From: Aquisphaera giovannonii
GTDB taxonomy: Bacteria > Planctomycetota > Planctomycetia > Isosphaerales > Isosphaeraceae
Length of the DNA stretch: 64,000 nt
Assembly: GCF_008087625.1 (NCBI RefSeq)
Contig: NZ_CP042997.1
Coordinates: 2,108,001 to 2,172,000, forward strand
Direction: 5' to 3'
How positions within the stretch are numbered: the stretch's first letter is position 1; every line of letters begins with the position of its first letter. Both the position numbers and the translations under genes were made by a program. The notes below the pieces were generated by a model. That model was not told where the DNA came from and did not search any database. It was given only the letters and a program-made list of their open reading frames with translations. Below are positions 33,834-42,995 of this stretch, one piece after another.

Positions 33834-35378
33834 TCACTTCGCCCGGGCGGAGGTCAGCTCGGCGTGCACGGGCCTCCGGGAGCCGGAGACGATGGGCTGG
33901 GTGTCCTTGCCGGCGGAGAACTCCTCCATCGCGATGATCGGGCGGATGACCTTCTCCACCTGGCCGTCGCTGAAGGCGTGCTGCATGGCGTCATCGGCCA
34001 GCTCGTTGGCGATCGCCGCCATGATCATCCCCTGGTCGAGGGCCAGCACGCCCCCGGAGACGATGCCCGACTCGACGTCCACCGAATCGAGGAACCCGAA
34101 CTGGCTGTAGACGGGGAACTTCGCCGCCATCTTGCGGAGATTCTCCATCGCCTCGCGGGGCGCGAACCGGAGGGCCAGGAACGCGGCGTGGGGCGTGACG
34201 ACCCCGTGCTTCGACGGCGGCATGTTGGGGGCCGCGGGCGAGGGGGGGGCCCCCACGTCGAAGGACAGGTAGCCCAGCGGATCGGTGCCGAGGGCCTTGA
34301 CGCCGTACACCTCGTATCCCCCGCGCGGGCAGTTGGCCGGGGAGAAGCCCCAGAAGCCGTACCGGGCCTCCTCGATCCCGTGCTGGATCTGCGCCTGGAC
34401 ATAGAGCGGATGGTTGATGCCCCAACTCCGGGGCGCCCAGACGTCCTCGGGGACGAAGAGGGTCACCATCAGGGCCTCGAACATGCTGCCGCCCCAGCTC
34501 GGGACGATCCGGGCGCCGCGGTAGGTGTAGGCCCCCTCGAAGACCTTGATGCCCATGTAATCCCGGTACTGGCCCACCGGCTTCTGCTCCTGGTCCGGGG
34601 TGCTGCCCGGCAGGGTGCGGTAGAGCCGATAGTAGTGATTCTCCGGCAGGTCCTTCCGCATGATCCCGACGTAGCTGGCGATCCTGGCCTCCGTGTTGAG
34701 CATCCCGTAATGGCCGTAGAAGCTCTTCTCGTCGGCCCAGTATCCGACCCGCAGGAACCCGGGATGATTCACCGGGTCGGCGGCATCGTAGGGATCGAAG
34801 AAGAAGCGGAAGTTCATGGCCTCCAGCAGCTTCGTCGCCTTCGCCCGCAGCCCCGGCCTGGAATTGGACACCATCACCAGCGACGCGGCCAGCCAGCCGT
34901 TGTCCACGCAGGAGACCAGCGGCCGCCGGGGCGTGGGGTCGTGGGCGGAGGTCCGGACCACGCCCCCGGTCCTCGGGTCGATGTCATTGAGGTAGAACCC
35001 GTGATGGCGGTCGATCGCGGCCAGGGTGTCGAGGGTCCGCTCCGTCCGCGTGTGGCCCTCCTCCTCGCTGATCAGGTTCAGCCGCTCGGCCGCGAGCACG
35101 CTCCACAGATAGGCGCCGATGTTCGTCGGCGAGGTCTGGAGCGTCGGCGTCCCCCAGCCGTCGCCCTCCTTGATCAGGCCGTCGGCCGGCAGCCCGGTCG
35201 GGAACGTCATCCGGTCCAAGGACCGCCACGTCGCGCCCGCATATTGCAGCAACTGGGCGCGGTCCTCGCTCGTGAGCCGGCTCGGACGCGTGGACTGGGC
35301 GTGGACCTCCCCGGAGCGGGCTATCATGACAACTGTCAGAGCGGTTCCGATCAACCCCGACGCGCAGGGACGCACCAT
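33834..35378 (-). CDS. Exported glycoamylase-like (PF10091 / GH144-type) protein
   Basis: A 514-residue exported protein. The signal peptide (ASGLIGTALTVVMIARSG) ends near VHAQ. The central (alpha/alpha) barrel is of the 'glycoamylase-like' PF10091 type, whose members include GH144 beta-1,2-glucanases. Matching segments are VPSWGGSMFEALMVTLFVPE, YGFWGFSPANCPRGGY, VVTPHAAFLALRFAPREA, and FGFLDSVDVESGIVSGG with LDQGMIMAAIANEL. The start at 35378 is preceded by GGAGG at seven bases. Substrate specificity (beta-1,2-glucan or another glucan) is an inference from the family. It is divergent from the metE-like operon; an AT-rich gap of 257 bp between the starts includes a perfect TATAAT at 35468-35473 on the reverse strand. 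Confidence 0.8.
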   Translation of the reverse strand: MVRPCASGLIGTALTVVMIARSGEVHAQSTRPSRLTSEDRAQLLQYAGATWRSLDRMTFPTGLPADGLIKEGDGWGTPTLQTSPTNIGAYLWSVLAAERLNLISEEEGHTRTERTLDTLAAIDRHHGFYLNDIDPRTGGVVRTSAHDPTPRRPLVSCVDNGWLAASLVMVSNSRPGLRAKATKLLEAMNFRFFFDPYDAADPVNHPGFLRVGYWADEKSFYGHYGMLNTEARIASYVGIMRKDLPENHYYRLYRTLPGSTPDQEQKPVGQYRDYMGIKVFEGAYTYRGARIVPSWGGSMFEALMVTLFVPEDVWAPRSWGINHPLYVQAQIQHGIEEARYGFWGFSPANCPRGGYEVYGVKALGTDPLGYLSFDVGAPPSPAAPNMPPSKHGVVTPHAAFLALRFAPREAMENLRKMAAKFPVYSQFGFLDSVDVESGIVSGGVLALDQGMIMAAIANELADDAMQHAFSDGQVEKVIRPIIAMEEFSAGKDTQPIVSGSRRPVHAELTSARAK

Positions 35379-35635
35379 GACACGGCCTCCGGGAGAGGAA
35401 GAGGGGAGGGAGTCCGCGTTGATCTCCCAATCTTCATCGACCACTGAAGCGGGAGCGATCTGTCTAAATTATATACGACAACTCTGTCCAGGCCAGTTCC
35501 TTGACTGATTTGATGCGAGTTATCACCCGAGCGTGCCGCTCGAAGGGACGCAATTCCGACCCCTGGCTTGTCGCGACGACCGCCAGTAGAGTCGAACGGA
35601 CGGGATATGTTCGCGACGGCCCAAGGACTGGATAC

Positions 35636-36661
35636 ATGCGCTTGCCCCTCATCCCCGCCACCGTGATCGGGAGCTGGTCATTCCCCGGTTGGTACGAGCG
35701 GTTCGTGGCCGACGTGAAGTCGCACCCGGGACTCTTCGGCCCCGTCGACCGCGAGGAGGCGGTCCGCGACGCCGTCTTGCTGGCTATCGACGACCAGGCG
35801 CGTGCCGGACTGGATCTGATCAGCGACGGCGAGATGCAGCGGGTGGACTTCAACCTGGGCTTCTACGAATACCTGGGCGGCCTGGAGCCCCGGCCGCGGG
35901 CCAGGCAATGGGGGGCGCCCGCCCACGACCAGAGGGACCGCTACCGGTGCGTGGCCCCGCTGGACGCGCCGGGCGGCCTGGGGGCGGTGGCCGAGTACCA
36001 CCGCCTGAGGGCCTGCACCGACCTGCCGGCGAAGGTGCCCGTGCCCGGGGCGTTCACGCTGGCCGGCTGCATCGACGGCGGCGAGGTCTACCCCGACCGG
36101 GAGGCCGTGACCGAGGCCCTGATCCCGATCGTCAACGCCGAGCTCCGCGCGCTGGCCGCCGCCGGGGCGGAGTTCCTCCAGCTCGACGAGCCGAGCTTCG
36201 CCTGCCATCCCGACGCGGCGGAACGCTTCCTCGACGTCATCGCCAGGACCACCGAGGGAGTCAACGCTTATATTAGCATGCATATGTGTTTCGGGAACTA
36301 CCGGGCCCGCGCGGTCGGCCACCGGACGTACCGGCCCCTCTTCCCGCACGTCGGCCGGGCGAAGGTCAACCAGCTCGCCCTGGAGTTCGCCAGCCGGGAG
36401 ATGGCCGAGGTCGACCTCCTGGCCGGGCTGCCCGAGGCGATGGACGTGGCGGTGGGGCTCGTGGACGTCAAGAACACCTGGATCGAGCCGGCCGAGCTCG
36501 TCGCGGACCGGCTCCGCGCCGTGCTCAGGTACGTCCCGGCGGAGCGGGTGTCCGTCACTCCCGACTGCGGCTTCTCGCAGACGGCGCGCCATATCGCGGC
36601 GGCCAAGGCGAGGTCGCTGGTCGAGGGGGCGCGGTTGGTCCGGAAAGAGCTGGGGCGATGA
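35636..36661 (+). CDS. Core-MetE-like (cobalamin-independent methionine synthase C-terminal-type) methyltransferase
   Basis: A 341-residue TIM-barrel protein matching only the catalytic C-terminal half of MetE. The zinc-ligand set of MetE is conserved: the histidine and cysteine of MHMCFGN, the glutamate of LALEFAS, and the cysteine of TPDCGFSQTAR. QLDEPSFAC matches the substrate-binding DEP motif. The N-terminal half that binds folylpolyglutamate in full MetE is absent, as in 'core-MetE' proteins that take methyl groups from other donors. The start at 35636 follows AAGGA by eight bases. It leads a four-gene plus-strand run; the next gene begins 16 bp later. The sugar-enzyme neighbours make the methyl acceptor uncertain. 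Confidence 0.75.
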   Translation: MRLPLIPATVIGSWSFPGWYERFVADVKSHPGLFGPVDREEAVRDAVLLAIDDQARAGLDLISDGEMQRVDFNLGFYEYLGGLEPRPRARQWGAPAHDQRDRYRCVAPLDAPGGLGAVAEYHRLRACTDLPAKVPVPGAFTLAGCIDGGEVYPDREAVTEALIPIVNAELRALAAAGAEFLQLDEPSFACHPDAAERFLDVIARTTEGVNAYISMHMCFGNYRARAVGHRTYRPLFPHVGRAKVNQLALEFASREMAEVDLLAGLPEAMDVAVGLVDVKNTWIEPAELVADRLRAVLRYVPAERVSVTPDCGFSQTARHIAAAKARSLVEGARLVRKELGR

Positions 36662-36677
36662 TCGTAGGGGAGGCGCG

Positions 36678-37520
36678 ATGATCGAGCCCGTCCAGAGCGG
36701 CCCGGACCTCGTCGCGGCGATCTTCGACGACGCGCCCGGCCCCGGCTCGCTGGCCGTCACCTGGCTCGGCCAGAGCGGCTTCGCGATCCGGTCCGCGGAC
36801 GGCACGCTCGTCGTCGACCCGTACGTCTCCGAGCACCTCACGATCAAGTACGCCGGGACCGCCAGGCCCCACGTGCGGATGACCCGGGCGCCGCTGCGGG
36901 GCGCCGACCTCGCCCGCGCGGACCTCGTGCTCGCGTCCCACAAGCACTCGGACCACCTGGACCCGGGGACCCTCCCGGACCTGATGCGCGGGGGCATCGC
37001 CCGGCTGGTCCTGCCGGGGCCGCTCGTCGACCACGCCGCCGCGATGGGGCTCGACCGGGCCCGCCTGATCCCGACGGACGCCGGCCGCGTGGTCGAGCAC
37101 GCCGGCTTCCGCGTCCGCGCGGTGCCCTCGGCGCACGAGGCGATCGACCGGGACGACGCGGGCCGCTGCCTCTATCTGGGGTACGTCATCGAGACTTCCG
37201 GTTTCCGCCTGTATCATAGCGGGGACAGCCTGGCCTACGAGGGCCTGGATCGCGAGCTGGGGGCCGAGCCGTTCGACGTGCTCTTCCTGCCGATCAACGG
37301 CCGCGACCCGTCGCGCGGCGTGCCGGGCAACATGACGGCGGCCGAGGCCGCGGACCTCGCCGCCCGGATCCGACCCCGGTTCGTCGTGCCGCATCATTAC
37401 GATATGTTCACCTTCAATACCGTCCCGGTCGAGTCCTTCGAGGCCGAGGCCCGCCGGCTGCCGGCGGGGGTCCAGGCCCGGGTCCTCCGGTGCGGCGAGC
37501 GCTGGGAGATCAGGCCGTGA
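36678..37520 (+). CDS. UlaG-like MBL-fold lactonase/hydrolase
   Basis: A 280-residue metallo-beta-lactamase-fold protein close to UlaG, the L-ascorbate-6-phosphate lactonase. The N-terminal WLGQSGFAIRS and VVDPY lead to the metal motif SHKHSDHLDPGT (about residue 88), then LYHSGDSLAYEGL (bridging aspartate) and FVVPHHYDMF (final histidine). It is separated by 16 bp from the metE-like gene, and its stop overlaps the start of the xylulokinase gene (GTGA), so the three are almost certainly co-transcribed. A lactonase beside a pentulose kinase fits breakdown of a sugar acid or an ascorbate-like lactone, but no other ula genes are present. Confidence 0.8.
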   Translation: MIEPVQSGPDLVAAIFDDAPGPGSLAVTWLGQSGFAIRSADGTLVVDPYVSEHLTIKYAGTARPHVRMTRAPLRGADLARADLVLASHKHSDHLDPGTLPDLMRGGIARLVLPGPLVDHAAAMGLDRARLIPTDAGRVVEHAGFRVRAVPSAHEAIDRDDAGRCLYLGYVIETSGFRLYHSGDSLAYEGLDRELGAEPFDVLFLPINGRDPSRGVPGNMTAAEAADLAARIRPRFVVPHHYDMFTFNTVPVESFEAEARRLPAGVQARVLRCGERWEIRP

Positions 37521-39058
37521 GCGTCACGATAGGCATCGACGTCGGCACCTCGGGGACGAAGACGATCGCGATCGACGAGACGGGGGCGATCCTGGCGTCG
37601 GCCTCGGCGGAGTACCCGTGCTCGTACCCGAAGCCGGGCTGGTCGGAGCAGGCCCCCTCGCTCTGGTGGGACGCGACGGTCGAGACGCTGAAGAAGGTCC
37701 TCGCCTCCGGCAAGTTCAAGACGGCCGACGTGGCGGGGGTCGGCCTCAGCGGGCAGATGCACGGCTCGGTCTTCCTGGACGACGCGGGCGAGGTCATCCG
37801 CCCGGCGCTCCTGTGGAACGACCAGCGGACGGCCGCGGAGTGCCGGGAGATCGAGGAGCGGGCCGGCGGCCGCGAGGCGCTCGTGAAGATGGTCGCGAAC
37901 ATCGCGCTGACCGGCTACACGGCGCCCAAGCTGCTCTGGGTCCGCCGCCACGAGCCGCAGAACTGGGACAAGGTCCGCCAGGTCCTCCTGCCGAAGGACT
38001 ACATCCGCTACAAGCTCACGGGCACGTACGCGACCGAGGTGAGCGACGCCTCCGGGACGCTGATGCTGGACGTCGCCAACCGGCGGTGGAGCAAGGAGCT
38101 CCTGGGCAAGCTGGACCTGGACCCGGGCATCCTGCCCCCTTGCTACGAGAGCTACGAGGTCTCCGGCAAGGTGGCCGCCGCGGCCTCCGAGGCGACCGGC
38201 CTGCCGGTCGGGACCCCCGTGGTCGGCGGCGGCGGCGACCAGCCGGCGGGCGCGGTGGGCAACGGCATCGTCCGGCAGGGCGTCGTCTCGGCGACGATGG
38301 GGACCTCCGGCGTGATCTTCGCCCACGCCGATGAGGTCGGATTCGACCCGCAGGGCCGCCTCCAGCGCGGGTGCCACTCCGTCCCGGGCGCCTACTATAC
38401 GATGGGAGTGGTCCTCTCCGCAGGCGGCAGCTTCCAGTGGTTCCGCAACGAGCTGGGCAAGGCCGAGGTCGCGGCGGCCAAGGAGCAGGGGGTCGATCCC
38501 TACTACCTCCTCACCGCCGAGGCGGCGATCGCCGGCCCGGGCGGAGAGGGCCTCTTCTTCCTGCCCTACCTCACGGGCGAGCGGGCCCCGCACTTCGACC
38601 CCGACGCCAAGGGGGGGTGGATCGGCCTGACCGTCCGCCACGGCCGGCCGCACATGATCCGCGCGGTGCTGGAGGGGGCCACGTACGCTATGCGCGACAG
38701 CCTGGAGCTGATCCGCGAGATGGGCGTCCACGTCACGCAGGTCCGGCTCTCCGGCGGCGGGGCCCGCAACCCGATCTGGCGGCAAATCCAGGCGGACATC
38801 TACGGGGCCGACGCCGTCACGCTGAACTCGACCGAGGGGCCCGCCTTCGGCGTCGCCCTGCTCGCCCAGGTGGGCACCGGCGGCTTCTCCTCGGTCCCCG
38901 AGGCCTGCGACGCGACGATCCGGACCGTGGAAACGACGCCCGTGGATCCGAAGGTCAAGGCGTTCTACGACCGCGGCTTCGCGATCTACCGGAAGCTCTA
39001 CACCGACCTGAAGGATACGTTCAAGCAGATGACCGAGCTGGTGGAGAGCCACGGTTGA
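37517..39058 (+). CDS. xylB: Xylulokinase (FGGY-family carbohydrate kinase)
   Basis: A 513-residue FGGY kinase best matched to xylulokinase, which phosphorylates D-xylulose to xylulose 5-phosphate. Key segments are IGIDVGTSGTKTIAIDE (phosphate loop 1), SGQMHGSVFLD (the MHG motif of xylulokinases), LLWNDQRTAAEC, the catalytic aspartate region GGGGDQPAGAVGNG (about residues 236-249), and RLSGGGARNPIWRQI (adenosine motif). The start is a GTG at 37517 that overlaps the stop of the UlaG-like gene. No xylose isomerase lies in the window, so the pentulose may come from another route. The end overlaps the next gene by TTGA. Confidence 0.9.
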   Translation: MSVTIGIDVGTSGTKTIAIDETGAILASASAEYPCSYPKPGWSEQAPSLWWDATVETLKKVLASGKFKTADVAGVGLSGQMHGSVFLDDAGEVIRPALLWNDQRTAAECREIEERAGGREALVKMVANIALTGYTAPKLLWVRRHEPQNWDKVRQVLLPKDYIRYKLTGTYATEVSDASGTLMLDVANRRWSKELLGKLDLDPGILPPCYESYEVSGKVAAAASEATGLPVGTPVVGGGGDQPAGAVGNGIVRQGVVSATMGTSGVIFAHADEVGFDPQGRLQRGCHSVPGAYYTMGVVLSAGGSFQWFRNELGKAEVAAAKEQGVDPYYLLTAEAAIAGPGGEGLFFLPYLTGERAPHFDPDAKGGWIGLTVRHGRPHMIRAVLEGATYAMRDSLELIREMGVHVTQVRLSGGGARNPIWRQIQADIYGADAVTLNSTEGPAFGVALLAQVGTGGFSSVPEACDATIRTVETTPVDPKVKAFYDRGFAIYRKLYTDLKDTFKQMTELVESHG

Positions 39059-41145
39059 GCGCACCGAAGGCCGCCGATCCGCCCGAAGCCCCGCCGGCCC
39101 GCTCCCTCTTGCGGGGCCGGCTCGGCGAGGGCCTGGCCGTCGTTGCGCTCCTGGTCCTCCACGTCGCGCTCGCGGAGTCGAGCCTCGTCCGCGAGAACGC
39201 GACGGTGGACGAGGTCGTCCACCTGCCGGCCGGCATCACGTACTGGCAGCAGCACACGTTCCGGCTCTATCACCACAACCCGCCGCTCGTGCGGATGGTC
39301 GCGGCGCTCCCCGTGGTCCTGGCGAAGCCGGTCATGGAGCCGGTCTACCAGCAGCCGAGCTGGTCCAGCCCCGACCCGTCGCCGTCCACGTTCTCCCAGT
39401 CCTTCGCCCGGATGAACGCGGACCGCTACTTCGACCTGTTCACGCTGGCCAGGATGGTGATGCCGATCTTCGGCGTGATCGGCGGGCTCGTCGTCTTCGC
39501 CTGGTCCCGGATGCTCTACGGCCCCGGCGGCGGCCTCCTGAGCCTGGCCCTCTGGTGCCTCTGCCCCAACATCCTGGCCCACGGCCGGCTGCTGACGACC
39601 GACGCCGGCTCGACGGCCATCGGCGCCGCGGCCACCTTCGCCTTCTGGCTCTACCTGCGAAAACCCAACTGGCTCCGGGGCGCCGCTGCGGGGGTCTTGC
39701 TGGGCCTGGCGCAGCTCACCAAGTTCAGCATGCTTGCCCTGTATGTCGTCTGGCCGTTCCTCGCGGTGATCTGGCTCATGCTCGCCGTGAGGCCCGACGA
39801 GCGGTTCCGGACGATCGGCAAGTACGCCGCCCATGGGGTACTCGTGGTCATCCTGAGCGTCTTGACGATCGACGCCGGTTACTTCTTCGAAGGCGTCGGC
39901 ACGCCCCTCGGCCGCTTCGAATTCGCCTCGACGAGCCTCACTCGACCGGTCCCGGGCGGGCTGCGGCAGGCGCCAGCGACGAAAAATAGGCTCTTCGCCA
40001 TGCACTGGCCGTTCCGCGAGAACCGCTTCCGCGGGACCATCCTGGCCGGCCTGCCGTCCCCTTTGCCGTCGCATTACCTCCTCGGATTCGACGAGCAGAG
40101 GATCGAGACGGAGGGCATCTTGAAGCGGATGAACCGTGCCTTCGAAGCACTCAGGGCCGGCGACCTTGAGACGGCACGGGCCGAGGCGATGTCGGCGGAT
40201 GCGTCCGTCCAGGGCTATCCGGTCTATCTGAACGGGGAGCTGCGGCGGACGGGGTGGTGGTATTACTACCTGGCCGCTCTCCTCTACAAGGTGCCGGAAG
40301 GGACCTGGGGCCTCGTGATCCTCTCCGTCGCGAGCCTCGTCGTCCGGCGACGGAGTGGCGCGGATTGGGCCGATGAGGTGTGCCTCGCCGCGTTCCCGGC
40401 CTTCCTGCTGTTCTCGATGAGCGTCCTCACGGACATCAACCTGGGCCTCCGTTACGTCCTCTCGATCTTCCCGTACGTCCACATCGCGGCCGGCAAGGTG
40501 ATCCCCTGGGCGATCGGCCTGGGCGGGAAGCCAGCCCACTGGGCCTGGGGCGGGATCGCCTCTCTGCTGCTCCTGACGGCCTCGGCGACCGCCTGGATTC
40601 ATCCCCACTACCTGACTTATTTCAACGTGCTATCCGGCGGTCCTGACCGAATGCCCCCGCGGCTGATCGACAGCAACCTGGACTGGGGACAGGACCTGGT
40701 GAACCTCCAGGACTGGTATCGCGAGAACGCCGAGGGCGAGCCGATTGGACTGGCCTACTTCGGGCAGATCAACCCGACGCTCCTCGAGGGCCGCGGCCCG
40801 GCGCTCAGGTGGTACATCCCCCCGGCCCGCCCGGGGGGGCTGGTGTTGCTGCAGGATCCCAACTCGCCAACGCTGCGAGTCTCCGGCCCGGCGGGGCAAC
40901 TCGCGCCGGGCTACTACGCGATCAGCGCCTCGATCGTGCAGGGTCTTCCATGGAGGCTCTACGACCCTTCGCCTTTCGTGTGGGAGCCGTGCTGGAATGC
41001 CGATCAGGACGCCTTCTCCTACTTCCGCCGGCTCACCCCGATCCACCGCATCGGCCACTCGATCGACGTCTACAAGCTGACCGAGCAGGACGTGGCCCGC
41101 GTCCGCGCGGAGTTGCAAACGCCGATACCCCGGCAGGCCGACTGA
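39055..41145 (+). CDS. Family-39-type (PMT/ArnT-like) membrane glycosyltransferase
   Basis: A 696-residue polytopic membrane protein of the GT39/GT-C type. The catalytic acidic pair lies in the first outside loop (ATVDEVVHLPAG, about residue 48), followed by YHHNPPLVRMVAALP, the usual H-x-P-P element. Further membrane segments include MPIFGVIGGLVVFAW, AAHGVLVVILSVLTI and AWGGIASLLLLTASATAW. The C-terminal region has DSNLDWGQDLVNL and YFGQIN, seen in bacterial PMT-family proteins. It would transfer a sugar from a lipid-linked donor to a protein or lipid outside the membrane. The start is a TTG at 39055 overlapping the xylulokinase stop; no better start is seen in frame. Confidence 0.78.
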   Translation: MSAPKAADPPEAPPARSLLRGRLGEGLAVVALLVLHVALAESSLVRENATVDEVVHLPAGITYWQQHTFRLYHHNPPLVRMVAALPVVLAKPVMEPVYQQPSWSSPDPSPSTFSQSFARMNADRYFDLFTLARMVMPIFGVIGGLVVFAWSRMLYGPGGGLLSLALWCLCPNILAHGRLLTTDAGSTAIGAAATFAFWLYLRKPNWLRGAAAGVLLGLAQLTKFSMLALYVVWPFLAVIWLMLAVRPDERFRTIGKYAAHGVLVVILSVLTIDAGYFFEGVGTPLGRFEFASTSLTRPVPGGLRQAPATKNRLFAMHWPFRENRFRGTILAGLPSPLPSHYLLGFDEQRIETEGILKRMNRAFEALRAGDLETARAEAMSADASVQGYPVYLNGELRRTGWWYYYLAALLYKVPEGTWGLVILSVASLVVRRRSGADWADEVCLAAFPAFLLFSMSVLTDINLGLRYVLSIFPYVHIAAGKVIPWAIGLGGKPAHWAWGGIASLLLLTASATAWIHPHYLTYFNVLSGGPDRMPPRLIDSNLDWGQDLVNLQDWYRENAEGEPIGLAYFGQINPTLLEGRGPALRWYIPPARPGGLVLLQDPNSPTLRVSGPAGQLAPGYYAISASIVQGLPWRLYDPSPFVWEPCWNADQDAFSYFRRLTPIHRIGHSIDVYKLTEQDVARVRAELQTPIPRQAD

Positions 41146-41230
41146 TCGACCACGGGTTCTCTTGGACCTTCATGGGGTGCCTCCGCGCTTTGCTTGACAC
41201 ACCCTACAATTCGATAATCTTTTCTGTGTT

Positions 41231-41673
41231 CTACAGCTCGCTCGGGTCATACTCCGGAAGTGGGGCCTCCACCGGCATCGGTATGCAAGGTCGCCGAATC
41301 GCCTGCTCATACATTTTCCGTGTGTCTGAGCACCATCTCGCGAGACCTTGATAGCTCTCGGACTCCGCCGTGGCCGGAAAGCTCGTGCGGGAGGCTTCCC
41401 GTATCGTATGGAATAGCTTCGGATCCCTGAGAGCCAACTCCCTTCCTTCATCGGAACTTTCCAACCTTCGGAACTCTTCCGACTGCGATCTCATTCGGAT
41501 CGCGAATTCTTCCGCGGTTGCTGCCATTCTGAAATACCGGGCTTCATCCTCCCTGAGCTGGTTGTTACGCCCAAGATGCGAACCCTCCACCACGCCTGGG
41601 CGGCGCCGAGGAGCACTGCCAGCAACGCTACCACAGCCATCCACCGTCGTGTTGTCATACGAAGTGACAGCAT
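41231..41673 (-). pseudogene. Small membrane-anchored protein, copy A (frameshifted)
   Basis: This is a paralogue of the gene interrupted at 48792-50768. It begins MLSLRMTTRRWMAVVALLAV at 41673 (a basic head and one membrane segment). It should continue into a soluble part with NQLREDEARYFRMA, then KLFHTIREASRT, and end VEAPLPEYDPSEL at 41231. The two halves are in different frames: the 443-base span is not a multiple of three, and alignment with copy B shows four bases missing near 41575-41600 between QAWWRV and NQLRED. The family is unknown to me; a TM-anchored, charged helical protein is all that can be seen. An ISAs1 element starts 46 bp upstream of it. Confidence 0.7.
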
Positions 41674-41935
41674 GATGACTTCCTGGAAATGTGGCGAGCG
41701 TGGCGATCCGTGATGGCGCAGGGACATTGCACCATACATTATGATCCTGTCAGCACTCTCTCCATATAGCGATTATTGCAGGCGGCGGCGAGCCGCTTGT
41801 TCTTGATGCCGATCTTCTCGGAAGTCTCGTTCTTGAGCAGGCCCAGCGCGGCGCGGCGGACGACGCTCAGGTTGGCGTCGGCTAGCCCGGATATTTCATA
41901 CGGATCGCGGTGTTCGAAGTGGCGCGGTGGCCTTA

Positions 41936-42933
41936 GAAACTATCCGAGAACTTGGCTTTCCGGAATGCCCTTTGCTTGAAGGGGTTTGTGTCATGAGATC
42001 CGCTCGCGAGGGGGGCACCATGACCAGGAGGCCCGGAGATGGCTCGCCGGAAATCGCAAGTCCCGCCGCTGGAGACGATCTGGGAGATCCCCGATGAGCT
42101 GTGGGCCAGGATCGAGCCGATCCTCCTGGAGTTCTGGCCCGCCAAGGCGACGGGGCGACCGCCGGCCCAGTGGCGGAGGATGCTCGAAGGGATCATCTTC
42201 CGGATGCGCAGCGGCTGCCAGTGGGATCAGCTCCCGGAGCGGTTCGGGCCCAAGAGCACCGTCCACGACTGGTTCCGGCGATGGGCCGAGGGGGGCGTCC
42301 TGGAGGGGATCTGGGCGGTCATCCTCGCCGAGTGCGACGAGCTCGGCGGGGTGGATTGGAGATGGCAGAGCGCCGACGCGATGCTGGGCAAGGCCCGGTC
42401 CGGGGGGGGAAAAGACGGGCAGGAACCCCACCGACCGCGGCAAGCAGGGCACCAAGAAGAGCCTGCTGACCGACGCCGATGGCGGGCCGCTGGGGGTGGT
42501 GATCGCCGGGGCCAACGTCGTGGAGCAGAAGCTCCTGGCCGAGACGATCGAGGCGATCGTCGTCGAGAGGCCCGAGCCGTCGGCCGACGAGCCGCAGAAC
42601 CTCTGCCTCGACAAGGGGTATGACAACCCCCGCTCGGAGGAGGCGGCGACCGCCTCCGGATACGCGCCGCACATCCGTCGCATCGGCGAGGAGAAGAAGG
42701 CCGTCGACACCTCGAAGGGGCACAAGCCCCGCCGCTGGGTCGTCGAGCGGACCTTCGCCTGGCTGTCGAAGTGCCGCGGCCTGCTGGTGAGGTACGAGAA
42801 GAACGACATCAACTACCTCGGCATGATCCAGCTCGCCTGCGCCCTCCTCTGGTATCGCAGGCTCTATCGCCTCACTCAAGGCAAGCCCAAAGTAGCCGTC
42901 ACATGATCACTACAGGTGTTCTCGGATAGTTTC
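41936..42933. mobile_element. IS5-family (IS427-like) element inserted in the IS1380
   Basis: A 998-bp element with perfect 16-bp inverted ends GAAACTATCCGAGAAC and GTTCTCGGATAGTTTC, flanked by TTA on both sides (41933-41935 and 42934-42936), the short TNA-type duplication of the IS427 group. It is the innermost and hence youngest of the three nested elements. It separates the left 50 bp of the IS1380 from its transposase gene. Confidence 0.9.
42039..42906 (+). CDS. IS5-family transposase in two overlapping frames (G8-A4 shift site)
   Basis: The first frame starts at 42039 (MARRKSQVPPLETIWEIPDE), carries the DUF4096-type N-terminal domain (RMRSGCQWDQLPERFGPKST) and reads to a run of eight G and four A at about 42402-42413. 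The catalytic part continues in the +1 frame: EKTGRNPTDRGKQGTKKS, LCLDKGYDNPRSE and RRWVVERTFAWLSKCRGLL, ending at 42906. A fused product of 288 residues would be a full IS427-group transposase. Elements of this group commonly need frameshifting or transcript slippage on a homopolymer to make the active enzyme, so the shift may be programmed, not a defect. A plain indel cannot be excluded. Confidence 0.8.
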
Positions 42934-42995
42934 TTACTCATTGTAGGGTATGGGTTAGCAACAACCCCGTCCCCTCCGAGCGCCAGGTCTCCGCG

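Noticed and set aside
35468-35496. TATAAT on the minus strand upstream of the PF10091 gene as a full promoter
   Set aside because: The -10 is perfect but the hexamer 17 bp upstream (CTGGCC) does not resemble a -35; mentioned only as context.
41190-41215. TTGACA followed by TAATCT on the plus strand as a promoter
   Set aside because: The spacing is only about 15 bp and it would drive transcription against pseudogene A with no gene ahead.
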